Shown here: positions 19,137-28,814 of the stretch, piece after piece | Layout of the letters: each line of letters begins with the position of its first letter | Position numbering within the stretch: the stretch's first letter is position 1 | From: an uncultured Prevotella sp. | Lineage (GTDB): Bacteria; Bacteroidota; Bacteroidia; Bacteroidales; Bacteroidaceae | NCBI GenBank assembly: GCA_934202525.1 | Contig: CAKPYB010000015.1 | Span: forward strand, 1-64,000 | Reading direction: 5' to 3' | Length of the DNA: 64,000 nucleotides | The notes under the pieces: model-generated | The model's database searches: none | Told to the model about the DNA's origin: nothing | What the model saw: the letters and a program-made list of their open reading frames with translations, nothing else | Program-made: the position numbers and the translations under genes

Positions 19137-19409
19137 ACTCTTCACTCTTCACCTTTCGGGCCGAAACCCCTGTGTTTATCGGCATTCCGAGGGGTGAAGA
19201 GTTATTTGTATCTCTTCACCCACTCTTCACCACTCTTCACCTTCAGGAACGGAAACAGATGCGAAAGACAGATAGGAGAATTGCAAATCAGCCAGAACTG
19301 AAGGGTGAAGAGTGGTGAAGAGTAGGTGAAGAGTGCCCGAATACTCTTCACCCCTCGGAATGCCCATAAACACTAGGGATTCGGAGCATTTGGTGAAGAG
19401 TGAAGAGTT
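19137..19409. repeat. Very large imperfect inverted repeat rich in CTCTTCACC
   Basis: The left arm (about 19137-19252) and right arm (about 19292-19409) are reverse complements over most of about 115 bp. Both contain tandem CACTCTTCACC units, and both share GTGTTTAT, GCATTCCGAGGGGTGAAGAGT and CACCACTCTTCACC blocks in the same order (the right arm read on the reverse strand). The loop is about 40 nt. No coding potential was recognised. It lies between the convergent genes upp and nucleoside kinase. Shorter CTCTTCAC runs recur at about 58650-58680. Confidence 0.88.
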
Positions 19410-19491
19410 TTTCGTCTATCGCCCGAAAAAGCGAATCAGGCGCCTAAAAGAAAATCAGATAAACCCATTTTCGAGGACTGTTAAAGACAAA

Positions 19492-19524
19492 CAGCCGACT
19501 AGCGGATAAGGCGCTAGTCGGCTG
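19492..19524 (-). terminator. Terminator of the nucleoside kinase gene
   Basis: CAGCCGACTAGCG (19492-19504) pairs perfectly with CGCTAGTCGGCTG (19512-19524) around a 7-nt loop. On the minus strand the stem is followed by TTTGTCTTT. It is 64 bp past the kinase stop. Confidence 0.75.
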
Positions 19525-19587
19525 TCCGGCTTCTGCCAGTTGGCTGTTCTACCCAAACAGACAACTTATCTCCGAAAGATAAAACCT

Positions 19588-21249
19588 TTAATAATGGAAC
19601 GAGCTTCCACCCAGGAACTCTCGCAGAAGCGAAGTAGGCGGCAGATTATTATAAGGTATACCCTTGAAGTATTTTAGGAACTTAAGCAACCGGTAAGCCT
19701 CAGCATATTCCTCGCAATTCTCCGGAACCTGCTGCAGCAGCGGCTCTGCCTGCGTCTTAATCACAGCCAGCTCATAAAGCATCGCCGTATTGAGCATCGC
19801 ATCGGCATTCTCCTGGAACGGGAATATCCACTTGTTCTCACCCGCCCTTACCGAAGGCCAGCGATGAATGGTTTCCTGGGCAGAGACACCTCGATACTTG
19901 TAATCGCGGATGATGCGGCGAAGCAAACGATTGTCTGTTGTCGGGATATAATTGTGATTATCCAGAAGAATCGTAGTCAGCGCCGAAGCATATACTCTGA
20001 ATATCTGCTCCTGCGGGATGTGGGCCGTCAGCTCTGGGTTCAATGCATGAATGCCCTCTACCACCAGCACATTGTTATCGTTCATCTTCAGCTTGTTGCC
20101 GCTCTTTTTACTCTTTCCGCTCTGGAAATCATACTTCGGCAATTCTACCTCCTCACCACGGAAGAGGGCGTTGAACTGCTCGTTGATCAAATCGAGATCC
20201 AGGGCATAGATGCTCTCATAATCATATTCGCCCGAAGCATCCTTCGGCGTTTTTTCCCTATCCACGAAATAATCATCGAGCGAAATCTGGAGCGGTTTCA
20301 GTCCGTTTACGGCAAGCTGTATGCTCAGACGCTTGCACGAAGTGGTCTTGCCCGAAGAAGAAGGACCTGCCAGCAGCACCAGTTTCACGCCCTTGCGGCT
20401 GGCAATCTCCTCAGCAATATTGGCAATCTTCTTCTCCTGCAGCGCCTCGCTGATATTGATGATGTCGGTAGAATGATTGGCATCTATCGCCTGGTTAAAA
20501 TCGCCTACAGTCCTGATGCCCAGGATACTCTGCCAGCGATGATGCTCCTTGAATATCTCAAACATCTTGTCCTGTCGGGTCATTTCGCCCAGCACATCCG
20601 GGTTCTTGAGCGAAGGAATGCGCAGGAGCATGCCATCATAATATTTCTCCAGCCCGAAGAGATAGAGCTGCGAGGTATTGGTGAGCAGCGTGCCGTAGTA
20701 ATAATCTACATAATCACCTATTTTATAATAGGTAGTATAGATTGATCCCGATGTCTTGAGCAGCTTCACCTTCTCAACATCCCCTTTCTCCTGGAACAGC
20801 GCCACAGCCTCTTCGGTAGGCACGGTGAAGCGGCGTATCGGCATCCTGGCATCGATAATCTCCTGCATGCGACGGCGGATAATGTTCACATCTTCATCAA
20901 CAACAGGTCTGCCCAGGCGGATATCTACGTAGAAACCATTCGATACGGGGATATCAATCACCACATCTGTAGCAGGATAAATGTCCTGTACCGCCTTGCA
21001 GAGAACAAAGAAGAGGGTACGGGTATATGCACGCGAACCGGATGAAGAAGTCATATCAAGGAATTCTACATCTTTAGAATTATAAACACGATAATGCATG
21101 CCTTCAACCTTGTTATTTACCCTTGCAGACACCGGTCCGTGGGTCATTTTGAGGTCAAATGCTGAAAAAATATCAAAAAGTGTGCTTCCGATTTCTACTT
21201 TCTGAGATTTTTTATTATTTTTGCAACGGATTTGAATTACTTGTTTCAT
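19588..21249 (-). CDS. Nucleoside (uridine-type) kinase fused to a synthetase-like N-terminal region
   Basis: A 553-residue protein. The N-terminal about 60 residues look like a TGS/ubiquitin-like fold and residues 70-230 resemble the threonyl-tRNA synthetase second additional domain. From about residue 285 there is a phosphoribulokinase/uridine kinase domain with Walker A GPSSSGKTT (295-303), a SLDDYFVDREKTPKD segment and VVEGIHALN. This fused arrangement is common in Bacteroidota and Firmicutes and is annotated as nucleoside kinase. The fusion partner's role is unknown. Convergence with upp places two pyrimidine-salvage genes side by side. Confidence 0.88.
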   Translation of the reverse strand: MKQVIQIRCKNNKKSQKVEIGSTLFDIFSAFDLKMTHGPVSARVNNKVEGMHYRVYNSKDVEFLDMTSSSGSRAYTRTLFFVLCKAVQDIYPATDVVIDIPVSNGFYVDIRLGRPVVDEDVNIIRRRMQEIIDARMPIRRFTVPTEEAVALFQEKGDVEKVKLLKTSGSIYTTYYKIGDYVDYYYGTLLTNTSQLYLFGLEKYYDGMLLRIPSLKNPDVLGEMTRQDKMFEIFKEHHRWQSILGIRTVGDFNQAIDANHSTDIINISEALQEKKIANIAEEIASRKGVKLVLLAGPSSSGKTTSCKRLSIQLAVNGLKPLQISLDDYFVDREKTPKDASGEYDYESIYALDLDLINEQFNALFRGEEVELPKYDFQSGKSKKSGNKLKMNDNNVLVVEGIHALNPELTAHIPQEQIFRVYASALTTILLDNHNYIPTTDNRLLRRIIRDYKYRGVSAQETIHRWPSVRAGENKWIFPFQENADAMLNTAMLYELAVIKTQAEPLLQQVPENCEEYAEAYRLLKFLKYFKGIPYNNLPPTSLLREFLGGSSFHY

Positions 21250-21420
21250 TTGTATTAAAACTATGTTACAAAATTAAACTAATCTACCAGCTCTCGAAGC
21301 CCCCGAAGGTGCTTTTTGAGCATCGGCTTACTCTTTTTAGAAGAGAGACGCCTACAGAGTGTAAAGTTACGAAGAAATTCGGAAACTTGATGTATTTGAC
21401 AACATTAATTAAGTTATTAT

Positions 21421-23130
21421 ATGTCGATTTGGATATTTTTTAAGCTTATTGGAGCACTCGCCCTACTGATGTTCGGTATGAAGTCCATGAGCGACAGTTT
21501 GCAGAAGATGGCAGGACCACAGCTCCGCCATGTGTTAGGAACCATGACCACCAATCGTTTGACGGGCATCCTCTCGGGTACGCTCATCACCGCAGCGGTG
21601 CAGTCTTCTACAGCCACAACGGTGATGACCGTATCATTCGTTAATGCTGGTCTCCTTACTCTAGCCCAGGCTATCTCCGTTATCATGGGCGCCAACATCG
21701 GAACCACGCTCACCGCATGGATCATGAGTGCCGGTTTCTCGTTTAACATCACAGATTTTGTATGGCCGGCATTCTTCATCGCCATCATCCTGATTTACAG
21801 CAAGAAGCGCAAGATTATCGGCGACTTCATCTTCGGTATATCCTTTATGTTTCTCGGTTTGGGTACTTTACGCCAAACCGGTATCGACATGGATCTGGCT
21901 CATAATCAGCCAGTTCTTGAATTCTTCGCAAGTTTCGACCCTCACAGTTTCCAAACTACCATCACCTTTCTGATTATCGGTAGTATACTCACTATGTGCG
22001 TGCAGAGTTCGGCAGCCGTCATGGCGATTACGATGATTCTCTGCTCTACCGGCGTATTGCCTATCTATCAGGGTATTGCGCTTGTGATGGGTGAGAATAT
22101 CGGTACCACCGTAACCTCCAACGTGGCAGCGCTCACCGCCAACACCCAGGCGCGAAGGGCAGCGATGGCTCACATGGTGTTCAACATCTTCGGTGTGCTT
22201 TGGATACTCTGCGTGTTCCGTCCGTTCATCCATCTCGTCTGCGGTTGGGTAGGCTATGATGATATGATGGAGAAGAGCGATCCTCATTTCGTAGCCAATG
22301 CAGCCAAGCTATCCTTTGTGCTTGCCGCCTTCCATACCACCTTCAACCTCTCCAACACCTTTATCCTGGTTTGGTTCATTCCACAGATAGAGAAGCTGGT
22401 ATGCAAGATTATCCGTCCTAAGAAGAATGCCGATGAGGACGACTTCCGCCTGCGCTTTATCCAGAGCGGTATCATGAAGACACCGGAAATCTCTGTCTTG
22501 GAGGCCCAGAAGGAAATCCACTGCTTTGCCGAGCGCATCCAGCGTATGTTCGGTATGGTGAAGACGCTTCTCGGCGAAACCAATGAAGATAAGTTTGTAA
22601 AACTCTATAGCCGCATTGAGAAATACGAGGGTATCTCAGACAACATGGAGATTGAGATTGCCAAGTATCTCGACCAGGTGAGCGATTCTCATCTTTCTGA
22701 CGAGACCAAGGCTAAGATCCGCGCCATGCTCCGTGAGATTTCTGAGATTGAGAGTATCGGTGACAGCTGCTTCAACATCGCACGCACGCTGAACCGCCGT
22801 TTCAAGGGCAAGGAAGACTTCATCACTTCACAGTATGAACACATGCACCAGATGATGGAGCTTACCGACAATGCCCTTACCCAAATGAACATCACCCTCG
22901 TAGGTCATAAGGGAGACAACGATGCCAACCTCTCTTTCAACATCGAGAACGAAATCAACAACTATCGTAATCAGTTGAAGAGCCAGAACATCAACGATGT
23001 AAACAACCATCTCTATACCTACGCCATCGGTACCATGTATATGGATATCATCCAGGAATGCGAGAAGCTCGGCGACTACGTAGTAAACGTAGTAGAGGCC
23101 CGAATGGGTGTAAGACAGCATGAAGCTTAG
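21421..23130 (+). CDS. Na+/phosphate cotransporter family protein with PhoU-like C-terminus
   Basis: A 569-residue protein with two inverted NptA/YjbB-type repeats marked by AVQSSTATTVMTVSF (about residue 60) and CVQSSAAVMAITMIL (about residue 195), the characteristic QSS motifs, in a membrane domain spanning about residues 1-330. Residues 340-569 form a helical PhoU-like domain with EIESIGDSCFNIAR and a C-terminal ECEKLGDYVVNVVEA motif. It likely moves phosphate across the inner membrane coupled to sodium. It diverges from the nucleoside kinase and ends at a strong terminator. Confidence 0.92.
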   Translation: MSIWIFFKLIGALALLMFGMKSMSDSLQKMAGPQLRHVLGTMTTNRLTGILSGTLITAAVQSSTATTVMTVSFVNAGLLTLAQAISVIMGANIGTTLTAWIMSAGFSFNITDFVWPAFFIAIILIYSKKRKIIGDFIFGISFMFLGLGTLRQTGIDMDLAHNQPVLEFFASFDPHSFQTTITFLIIGSILTMCVQSSAAVMAITMILCSTGVLPIYQGIALVMGENIGTTVTSNVAALTANTQARRAAMAHMVFNIFGVLWILCVFRPFIHLVCGWVGYDDMMEKSDPHFVANAAKLSFVLAAFHTTFNLSNTFILVWFIPQIEKLVCKIIRPKKNADEDDFRLRFIQSGIMKTPEISVLEAQKEIHCFAERIQRMFGMVKTLLGETNEDKFVKLYSRIEKYEGISDNMEIEIAKYLDQVSDSHLSDETKAKIRAMLREISEIESIGDSCFNIARTLNRRFKGKEDFITSQYEHMHQMMELTDNALTQMNITLVGHKGDNDANLSFNIENEINNYRNQLKSQNINDVNNHLYTYAIGTMYMDIIQECEKLGDYVVNVVEARMGVRQHEA

Positions 23131-23174
23131 AGAGAGTTGATAGTTTATAGTTAACAGTTAATAGTCTATAGTTT

Positions 23175-23212
23175 ATAGGGCATGAAGTTCATTAGTGGGC
23201 TTCATGCCCTAT
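23175..23212 (+). terminator. Terminator of the Na/Pi cotransporter gene
   Basis: ATAGGGCATGAAG (23175-23187) pairs perfectly with CTTCATGCCCTAT (23200-23212) around a 12-nt loop, followed by CTTTATTTTCT. A repetitive AT-rich run of TAGTTTATAGTTAACAGTTA type lies between the stop codon and the stem. Confidence 0.8.
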
Positions 23213-23401
23213 CTTTATTTTCTACCTATATTAATAGGACAAACAGATATGTTTTTAAGCAAGATACTTGATTCACAACAGCAAAGTTGCCATAAAGAAG
23301 TGATTTCACAAAGAAAAAGAAAGAATTTTGGCATAACATAGAGGATAACTCGATTTTTTGTTGTAATTTTGCAGCCGAAATTGCAATTTTATAAATAATT
23401 A

Positions 23402-24397
23402 ATGAAGATTCTAGTAACGGGTGCGTCGGGCTTTATCGGCAGCTACATCGTGGAAGAGGCCTTAAGACAGGGCATGGAAACCTGGGCGGCAGTACGCCCT
23501 ACCAGTTCCAGAAAGTATCTGCAAGACGAGCGCATCCATTTTATCAATCTCAATCTTTCTTCAGAGGAAGAGTTGGAGAAAGAACTCGCCCCGCACGAGT
23601 TCGACTATATAGTGCATGCAGCCGGCGCAACGAAGTGCCTGCATGCAGAGGACTTTTATAAGGTAAACACAGAGGGAACCAAGCATCTGGTGAACGTCCT
23701 TCTGCGTCTGCAGATGCCTATCAGGCGATTTGTATTCGTCAGTTCGCTCAGCATCTTTGGAGCCATCCGCGAAGAGCAGCCTTATCAGGAAATCTCAGAA
23801 CATGATACTCCTAAGCCAAATACAGCATATGGAAAGAGTAAGCTGGAGGCAGAACGCTATCTGGACAGCATCGGCAATAACTTCCCTTATATCATCCTCC
23901 GCCCTACAGGAGTTTACGGTCCTAGGGAGAAAGATTATTTCCTCATGGCACAGAGCATCAAGCAGCATGTTGACTTTGCAGTAGGATTCAAGCGCCAGGA
24001 CATCACCTTTGTATATGTACAGGACGTAGTACAGGCTGTATTCCTGGCTCTGGATCATGGAATGAACGGCAGGAAATACTTCCTCAGCGATGGAGAAGTA
24101 TATCAGTCAGCTGCCTTCAGCGACCTGATAAAAAAGGAGTTAGGCAATCCTTGGATGCTACGCATCAAGGCGCCTATCTGGGTGTTGCGCATCGTAACCT
24201 TCTTCGGAGAATATCTCGGAAGAATGACTGGCAAGATGTCGGCCCTGAACAATGACAAGTACAACATTCTGAAACAGCGCAACTGGCGATGTGATATTGA
24301 GCCAGCCATGGATGAACTGGGCTATCATCCTCATTATCCACTGGAAAGAGGCGTGAAGCTCGCCATCAAGTGGTACAAGGATAACGGATGGCTGTAA
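23402..24397 (+). CDS. NAD-dependent epimerase/dehydratase (extended SDR)
   Basis: A 331-residue extended short-chain dehydrogenase. It has the N-terminal nucleotide-binding motif VTGASGFIGSYIVEEAL, HAAGATKC, VSSLSIFG (catalytic Ser region), YGKSKLEAERY (catalytic YxxxK) and LRPTGVYGPREKDYF. Substrates in this family are usually nucleotide sugars or sterol/isoprenoid-like molecules; none can be assigned. It overlaps the next gene (PAP2) by 10 bp, suggesting a joint lipid- or glycolipid-related role. A -7-like box (TAATTTTG, 23364-23371) lies upstream. Confidence 0.87.
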   Translation: MKILVTGASGFIGSYIVEEALRQGMETWAAVRPTSSRKYLQDERIHFINLNLSSEEELEKELAPHEFDYIVHAAGATKCLHAEDFYKVNTEGTKHLVNVLLRLQMPIRRFVFVSSLSIFGAIREEQPYQEISEHDTPKPNTAYGKSKLEAERYLDSIGNNFPYIILRPTGVYGPREKDYFLMAQSIKQHVDFAVGFKRQDITFVYVQDVVQAVFLALDHGMNGRKYFLSDGEVYQSAAFSDLIKKELGNPWMLRIKAPIWVLRIVTFFGEYLGRMTGKMSALNNDKYNILKQRNWRCDIEPAMDELGYHPHYPLERGVKLAIKWYKDNGWL

Positions 24398-25407
24398 ATT
24401 ATAAACTAATAAGAATCGTGATAAAAGATTATTTCAAGATAGACAAGAACCCGAAGAAGGGACTGATGGCACTGGAATGGGTCATGCTGGGATATATGGC
24501 AATCACCATTATCACCATGCTCTTTACCTATACCAAGCTCGTAAACCCGGAAGCTATGCTCTGGGGACGACTGAGAGTGCTCGTCATAACCTTTGCACTT
24601 TGGGCAGTATACCGCATGATACCTTGCCGCATCACCAAGATGGCGCGCATCATCGCACAAATGGGTTTGCTCGCCTGGTGGTATCCCGACACCTACGAAA
24701 TCAACCGCATGTTCCCTAACCTCGACCATATCTTTGCAGGTTGGGAACAGGGACTTTTCGGATGTCAACCCGCCCTGCTCTTTGCCAAAGCCATGCCTTG
24801 GGCTGTAGTAAGCGAACTGATGTCGATGGGCTACTTTATGTATTATCCGATGATTGCATTGGTTTCATTCTATTATTTCTTCTGCAGATATTATGAGGCT
24901 GAAAGAGCAGCATTCGTTATGCTCGCCAGTTTCTTTATCTACTATCTCGTCTACATCTATGTACCGGTAGTAGGCCCGACCTTCTACTTTGATGCAGTAG
25001 GAATATCAGAAATAACCAAAGGCATCTTCCCGGCTTTGGGAGATTACTTCAATTCCCACACCAACTGCCTACCGACACCGGGCTACACCGATGGAATCTT
25101 CTACCAGCTTGTAGAGGATGCCAAGAACGCCGGCGAGCGTCCTACTGCCGCTTTCCCAAGTTCGCATGTGGGCGTCAGCACCATCTGCATGCTACTGGTC
25201 TGGCACGCCGGCAACAGGAAAATGCTATACGTGATGCTGCCATTCTACATCTTCCTGTGTCTGGCTACCGTATATATTCAGGCGCATTATCTCATCGATG
25301 CCATCGCCGGCCTCATCTCTGCCGTCGTCATCTATTTTGCATTGATGGCAGTATCGAAGGGAATGATAGAGCATCATACTCCTTCTTCGCGACTGAGATT
25401 CAGATAG
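24388..25407 (+). CDS. PAP2-superfamily membrane phosphatase/transferase (AUR1-like)
   Basis: A 339-residue integral membrane protein with about six TM helices. The catalytic motifs of PAP2 enzymes are visible: AFPSSHVGVST (general acid His) and the later YIQAHYLIDAIAG with the nucleophilic His and its Asp partner. The layout, with a large loop between TM segments before PSSH, resembles the PAP2_3/AUR1-like group, which handles lipid phosphates or transfers phospho-headgroups to ceramides. Bacteroidota make sphingolipids, so such a role is possible but unproven. Coupled to the SDR gene by a 10-bp overlap. Confidence 0.82.
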   Translation: MAVNYKLIRIVIKDYFKIDKNPKKGLMALEWVMLGYMAITIITMLFTYTKLVNPEAMLWGRLRVLVITFALWAVYRMIPCRITKMARIIAQMGLLAWWYPDTYEINRMFPNLDHIFAGWEQGLFGCQPALLFAKAMPWAVVSELMSMGYFMYYPMIALVSFYYFFCRYYEAERAAFVMLASFFIYYLVYIYVPVVGPTFYFDAVGISEITKGIFPALGDYFNSHTNCLPTPGYTDGIFYQLVEDAKNAGERPTAAFPSSHVGVSTICMLLVWHAGNRKMLYVMLPFYIFLCLATVYIQAHYLIDAIAGLISAVVIYFALMAVSKGMIEHHTPSSRLRFR

Positions 25408-25460
25408 TTACATATTTTAATTACAATAACATTATAAACGAATAGAATTCATCTAGAACA

Positions 25461-26795
25461 ATGAAGAAACTATTTATTGAGACTTATGGCTGCCAGATGA
25501 ACGTGGCAGACAGTGAGGTAGTTGCCTCTGTGATGCAGATGGCTGGCTACGAAATTTGTGAGAAAGAAGAAGAGGCTGATGCCATCTTCCTGAACACCTG
25601 CAGTATCCGCGAGAATGCAGAGAACAAGATTTATCATCGCCTCGACACCCTCCATGCAGAGCAGAAGAAGGGAAGAAAGGTGATTCTCGGCGTTTTGGGC
25701 TGTATGGCTGAGCGCGTGAAGGATGACCTCATCCAGAACCACTATGCCAACCTGGTTTGCGGACCAGACAGCTATCTCAACCTGCCGGATATGATTGCGC
25801 AGTGCGAGATGGGTACCAACGCCATCAACATAGAACTCTCTAAGACCGAGACTTACCGCGACATCGTGCCTCAGCGCATCGGTGGCAACAGAGTGAGCGG
25901 TTTCGTAAGCATCATGCGTGGTTGCAACAACTTCTGCCACTACTGCATCGTGCCTTATACCCGTGGACGTGAGCGCAGCCGCGATGCCGAGAGCATCCTG
26001 CGTGAGGTTCGCGATTTGCAGCAGCGTGGCTTCAAGGAAGTTACCCTGCTGGGACAGAATGTAAACAGTTATGGTCTCTCGCCATCGGGCAAGCGCGAGG
26101 AAGGCAGTCTTTCCTTTGCCGAACTCCTCCACATGGTAGCCCAGGCTGTACCGGATATGCGAGTACGCTTCACCACCTCTAACCCAGAGGATATGACCGA
26201 GGACATCCTCCACGCCATTGCCGAAGAACCAAACCTCTGCAAGCACATCCACTTCCCTGCACAGAGCGGAAGCAACAAGATTCTGAAACTGATGAACCGC
26301 AAATACACCCGTGAGGAGTATCTGCAGCGCATCGCCGACATCAAGCGCATCATTCCAGGCTGCGGCATCACCACCGACATCTTCGTGGGTTATCACGACG
26401 AGACCGAGGAAGACCATCAGGAAACCCTCTCGCTGGTGAAGGAAGTAGGCTTCGACAGCGCCTTCATGTTCAAGTATTCAGAGCGCCCGGGCACCTATGC
26501 CGCCAAGCATCTGCCAGACAACGTTTCTGAGGAAACCAAGATAGCCCGCCTCAACGAACTTATCAAACTGCAGACCGAGGTGAGCGCCGAGCAGAACAAG
26601 AAGGATGAAGGCAAAGAGTTCACCATCCTCATCGAGAACTTCAGCAAGCGTAGCCGCGAGCAGATGATGGGCCGAACAGAACAGAACAAGGCGGTTGTCA
26701 TCGATAAGGGCAACCACCACATCGGAGAGTTCGTGAAGGTTCGCATCACCGGTTCTACCTCTGCTACTCTCTTCGGAGAAGAAGTAAAGGAATAA
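25461..26795 (+). CDS. miaB: tRNA-2-methylthio-N6-dimethylallyladenosine synthase
   Basis: A 444-residue methylthiotransferase. The N-terminal UPF0004 domain carries the three auxiliary-cluster Cys (ETYGCQMN, LNTCSIRENA, VLGCMAER). The radical-SAM CxxxCxxC is in RGCNNFCHYCIVPYTRG. The C-terminal TRAM domain begins near FTILIENFSKRS. MiaB modifies A37 of tRNAs reading UNN codons. The SIRENAENK segment supports MiaB over RimO or MtaB. It ends in a strong terminator. Confidence 0.95.
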   Translation: MKKLFIETYGCQMNVADSEVVASVMQMAGYEICEKEEEADAIFLNTCSIRENAENKIYHRLDTLHAEQKKGRKVILGVLGCMAERVKDDLIQNHYANLVCGPDSYLNLPDMIAQCEMGTNAINIELSKTETYRDIVPQRIGGNRVSGFVSIMRGCNNFCHYCIVPYTRGRERSRDAESILREVRDLQQRGFKEVTLLGQNVNSYGLSPSGKREEGSLSFAELLHMVAQAVPDMRVRFTTSNPEDMTEDILHAIAEEPNLCKHIHFPAQSGSNKILKLMNRKYTREEYLQRIADIKRIIPGCGITTDIFVGYHDETEEDHQETLSLVKEVGFDSAFMFKYSERPGTYAAKHLPDNVSEETKIARLNELIKLQTEVSAEQNKKDEGKEFTILIENFSKRSREQMMGRTEQNKAVVIDKGNHHIGEFVKVRITGSTSATLFGEEVKE

Positions 26796-26868
26796 CTCCC
26801 AACTCCTCAGAACACCTTTTTCTGAATAAAAAGACTCTTCTAAAAGAAAAAACAGAATATAAACAAGA

Positions 26869-26894
26869 AAAACCGCCAAAAGTTTGGCGGTTTT
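26869..26894 (+). terminator. miaB terminator overlapping the next promoter
   Basis: AAAACCGCCAAA (26869-26880) and TTTGGCGGTTTT (26883-26894) form a perfect 12-bp stem with a 2-nt loop, followed by CTTAAAAA. The right arm contains the TTG used as the -33 element of the downstream promoter. Confidence 0.8.
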
Positions 26895-26914
26895 CTTAAA
26901 AAGCACTATATTTG
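26884..26914 (+). promoter_or_regulatory. Promoter of the MsbA-like gene, probably leaderless
   Basis: TTG at 26884-26886 and TATATTTG at 26907-26914, spacer 20 nt. Only five bases separate TTTG from the ATG at 26920, so transcription should start at or next to the start codon. Confidence 0.72.
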
Positions 26915-26919
26915 CACCT

Positions 26920-28773
26920 ATGAAGGAATTCTTGCAAATTTTACGCCGATTCGTCCCTCCATACAAGAAGTATCTGGGACTGTCAATCCTGTTCAATATC
27001 CTGTCTGCGGTATTGAACATCTTTTCGTTTGCAGCCTTGATACCAATCCTGCAGATTCTGTTCCAAGTAGACGGTGGTATCCGTGTCAACGAGTATATGC
27101 ATTGGAATGGAGACTGGGGTAGCATCAAGGAGGTTGCAACCAATAACCTGTATTATTATATTCAGGAGTTTATTGTTGTCCATAGTGCATCAACAGCCCT
27201 TTTGGTCATTGGTATATTCCTAGCCTTCATGACCTTCCTCAAGACGGGAGCCTATTTCCTCTCGTCAGCTACCATCATACCTATCCGTACAGGTATCGTA
27301 AGAGACATCCGCAACCAGATTTACCAGAAGATAAACAGTCTCTCGCTCGGTTTCTTCAGCGAGGAGCGCAAGGGCGATATCATCGCCCGCATGAGCGGTG
27401 ATGTGCAGGAAGTGGAGAACAGCATCATGTCGTCGCTCGACATGCTCTTCAAGAACCCTATTCTCATTCTCTTCTATTTCGTTACGCTGATCTGCATCAG
27501 TTGGCAGCTTACTCTCTTCACCATTCTCTTTGTACCACCTTTCGGCTGGTTCATGGGAGTAGTGGGCAAGAAACTGAAGGCACACAGTATCGAGGCGCAG
27601 GCACTTTGGAGCGATACGATGAGTATGGTAGAAGAAACGCTGGGCGGCTTGCGCATCATCAAGGCGTTCTGTGCAGAAGAAAAGATGAACAAGCGTTTCA
27701 ATCAGGTTAACAGCAGCTACCGCGACAACATCATGCGTGTAAATATCCGCCAGCAGATGGCACACCCGATGAGTGAGTTCCTGGGAACCATCCTCATCGT
27801 GATAGTATTGTGGTTTGGCGGTATCCTGGTTCTGGATTACGGCAGAATCGACGGACCTACCATCATCTTCTATCTCGTGATGCTCTACAGCATCATCAAC
27901 CCGCTGAAGGAATTCTCCAAAGCGAGTTACAATATTCCAAAGGGATTGGCAAGTATGGAGCGTATCGACAAGATTCTGCAGGCTGAGGTGGAAATCAAGG
28001 ACAAGGAGAACCCTGAGCATATCAGCAGCTTCGAACATCAGATAGAGTTCCGCCACGTTTCCTTCGCCTATACCGACCGAAAGAGCGCCGAACTGGTTTA
28101 TGTATTAAAGGATATCAATCTCGTGATACCAAAAGGCAAGACCGTGGCTCTCGTTGGTCAGAGCGGTAGCGGTAAGAGTACGATGGTAGATTTGATTCCT
28201 CGTTACTATGATGTACAGGAAGGCGAGGTGCTGATTGACGGCATTAATGTGAAAGACCTTGCCGTACATGACCTTCGCATGCTGATAGGAAATGTAAACC
28301 AGGAGGCTATCCTCTTCAATGCAAGTTTCAAGGACAATATCCGATTCGGCAAGACCGATGCTACGGATGAGGAAATAGCCAATGCAGCTAAGATAGCCAA
28401 TGCTTACGAGTTCATCACCAAGTCGGAGAAAGGTTTCGATACAAATATCGGTGACCGAGGCGGCAGACTTTCCGGTGGTCAGCGCCAGCGTGTCAGCATC
28501 GCCCGTGCCATCCTCAAGAATCCTCCTATCCTCATCCTCGACGAAGCAACATCAGCCCTCGATACCGAGAGCGAGCGTCTGGTTCAAGATGCCTTGGAGA
28601 AACTGATGAAGACCCGTACCACTGTAGCTGTGGCTCACCGATTGAGCACTATCAAGCATGCCGATGAAATCTGCGTATTGCACGAGGGTAAGATTGTGGA
28701 GCGCGGTACTCATGAGGAGCTGATAAAAAAAGAAGGATATTACAAGAAGTTGCATGATATGCAGCAGGTGTAA
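26920..28773 (+). CDS. MsbA-like ABC exporter (fused permease and ATPase)
   Basis: A 617-residue type IV exporter half-transporter. Six TM helices fall in about residues 20-320. The nucleotide-binding domain has Walker A GQSGSGKST, a Q-loop, the signature LSGGQRQRVSIARAIL, Walker B ILILDEATSALD and the H-loop AHRLST. MsbA proteins flip lipid A-core. The LpxL-like acyltransferase lies 41 bp downstream, which supports a lipid A export role. The ATG at 26920 is preferred because the earlier in-frame ATG at 26884 lies inside the terminator/promoter. Confidence 0.9.
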   Translation: MKEFLQILRRFVPPYKKYLGLSILFNILSAVLNIFSFAALIPILQILFQVDGGIRVNEYMHWNGDWGSIKEVATNNLYYYIQEFIVVHSASTALLVIGIFLAFMTFLKTGAYFLSSATIIPIRTGIVRDIRNQIYQKINSLSLGFFSEERKGDIIARMSGDVQEVENSIMSSLDMLFKNPILILFYFVTLICISWQLTLFTILFVPPFGWFMGVVGKKLKAHSIEAQALWSDTMSMVEETLGGLRIIKAFCAEEKMNKRFNQVNSSYRDNIMRVNIRQQMAHPMSEFLGTILIVIVLWFGGILVLDYGRIDGPTIIFYLVMLYSIINPLKEFSKASYNIPKGLASMERIDKILQAEVEIKDKENPEHISSFEHQIEFRHVSFAYTDRKSAELVYVLKDINLVIPKGKTVALVGQSGSGKSTMVDLIPRYYDVQEGEVLIDGINVKDLAVHDLRMLIGNVNQEAILFNASFKDNIRFGKTDATDEEIANAAKIANAYEFITKSEKGFDTNIGDRGGRLSGGQRQRVSIARAILKNPPILILDEATSALDTESERLVQDALEKLMKTRTTVAVAHRLSTIKHADEICVLHEGKIVERGTHEELIKKEGYYKKLHDMQQV

Positions 28774-28814
28774 TTGAGTAAAGAGTTAATAGTTAAGAAT
28801 TTATAGTTTTACAG

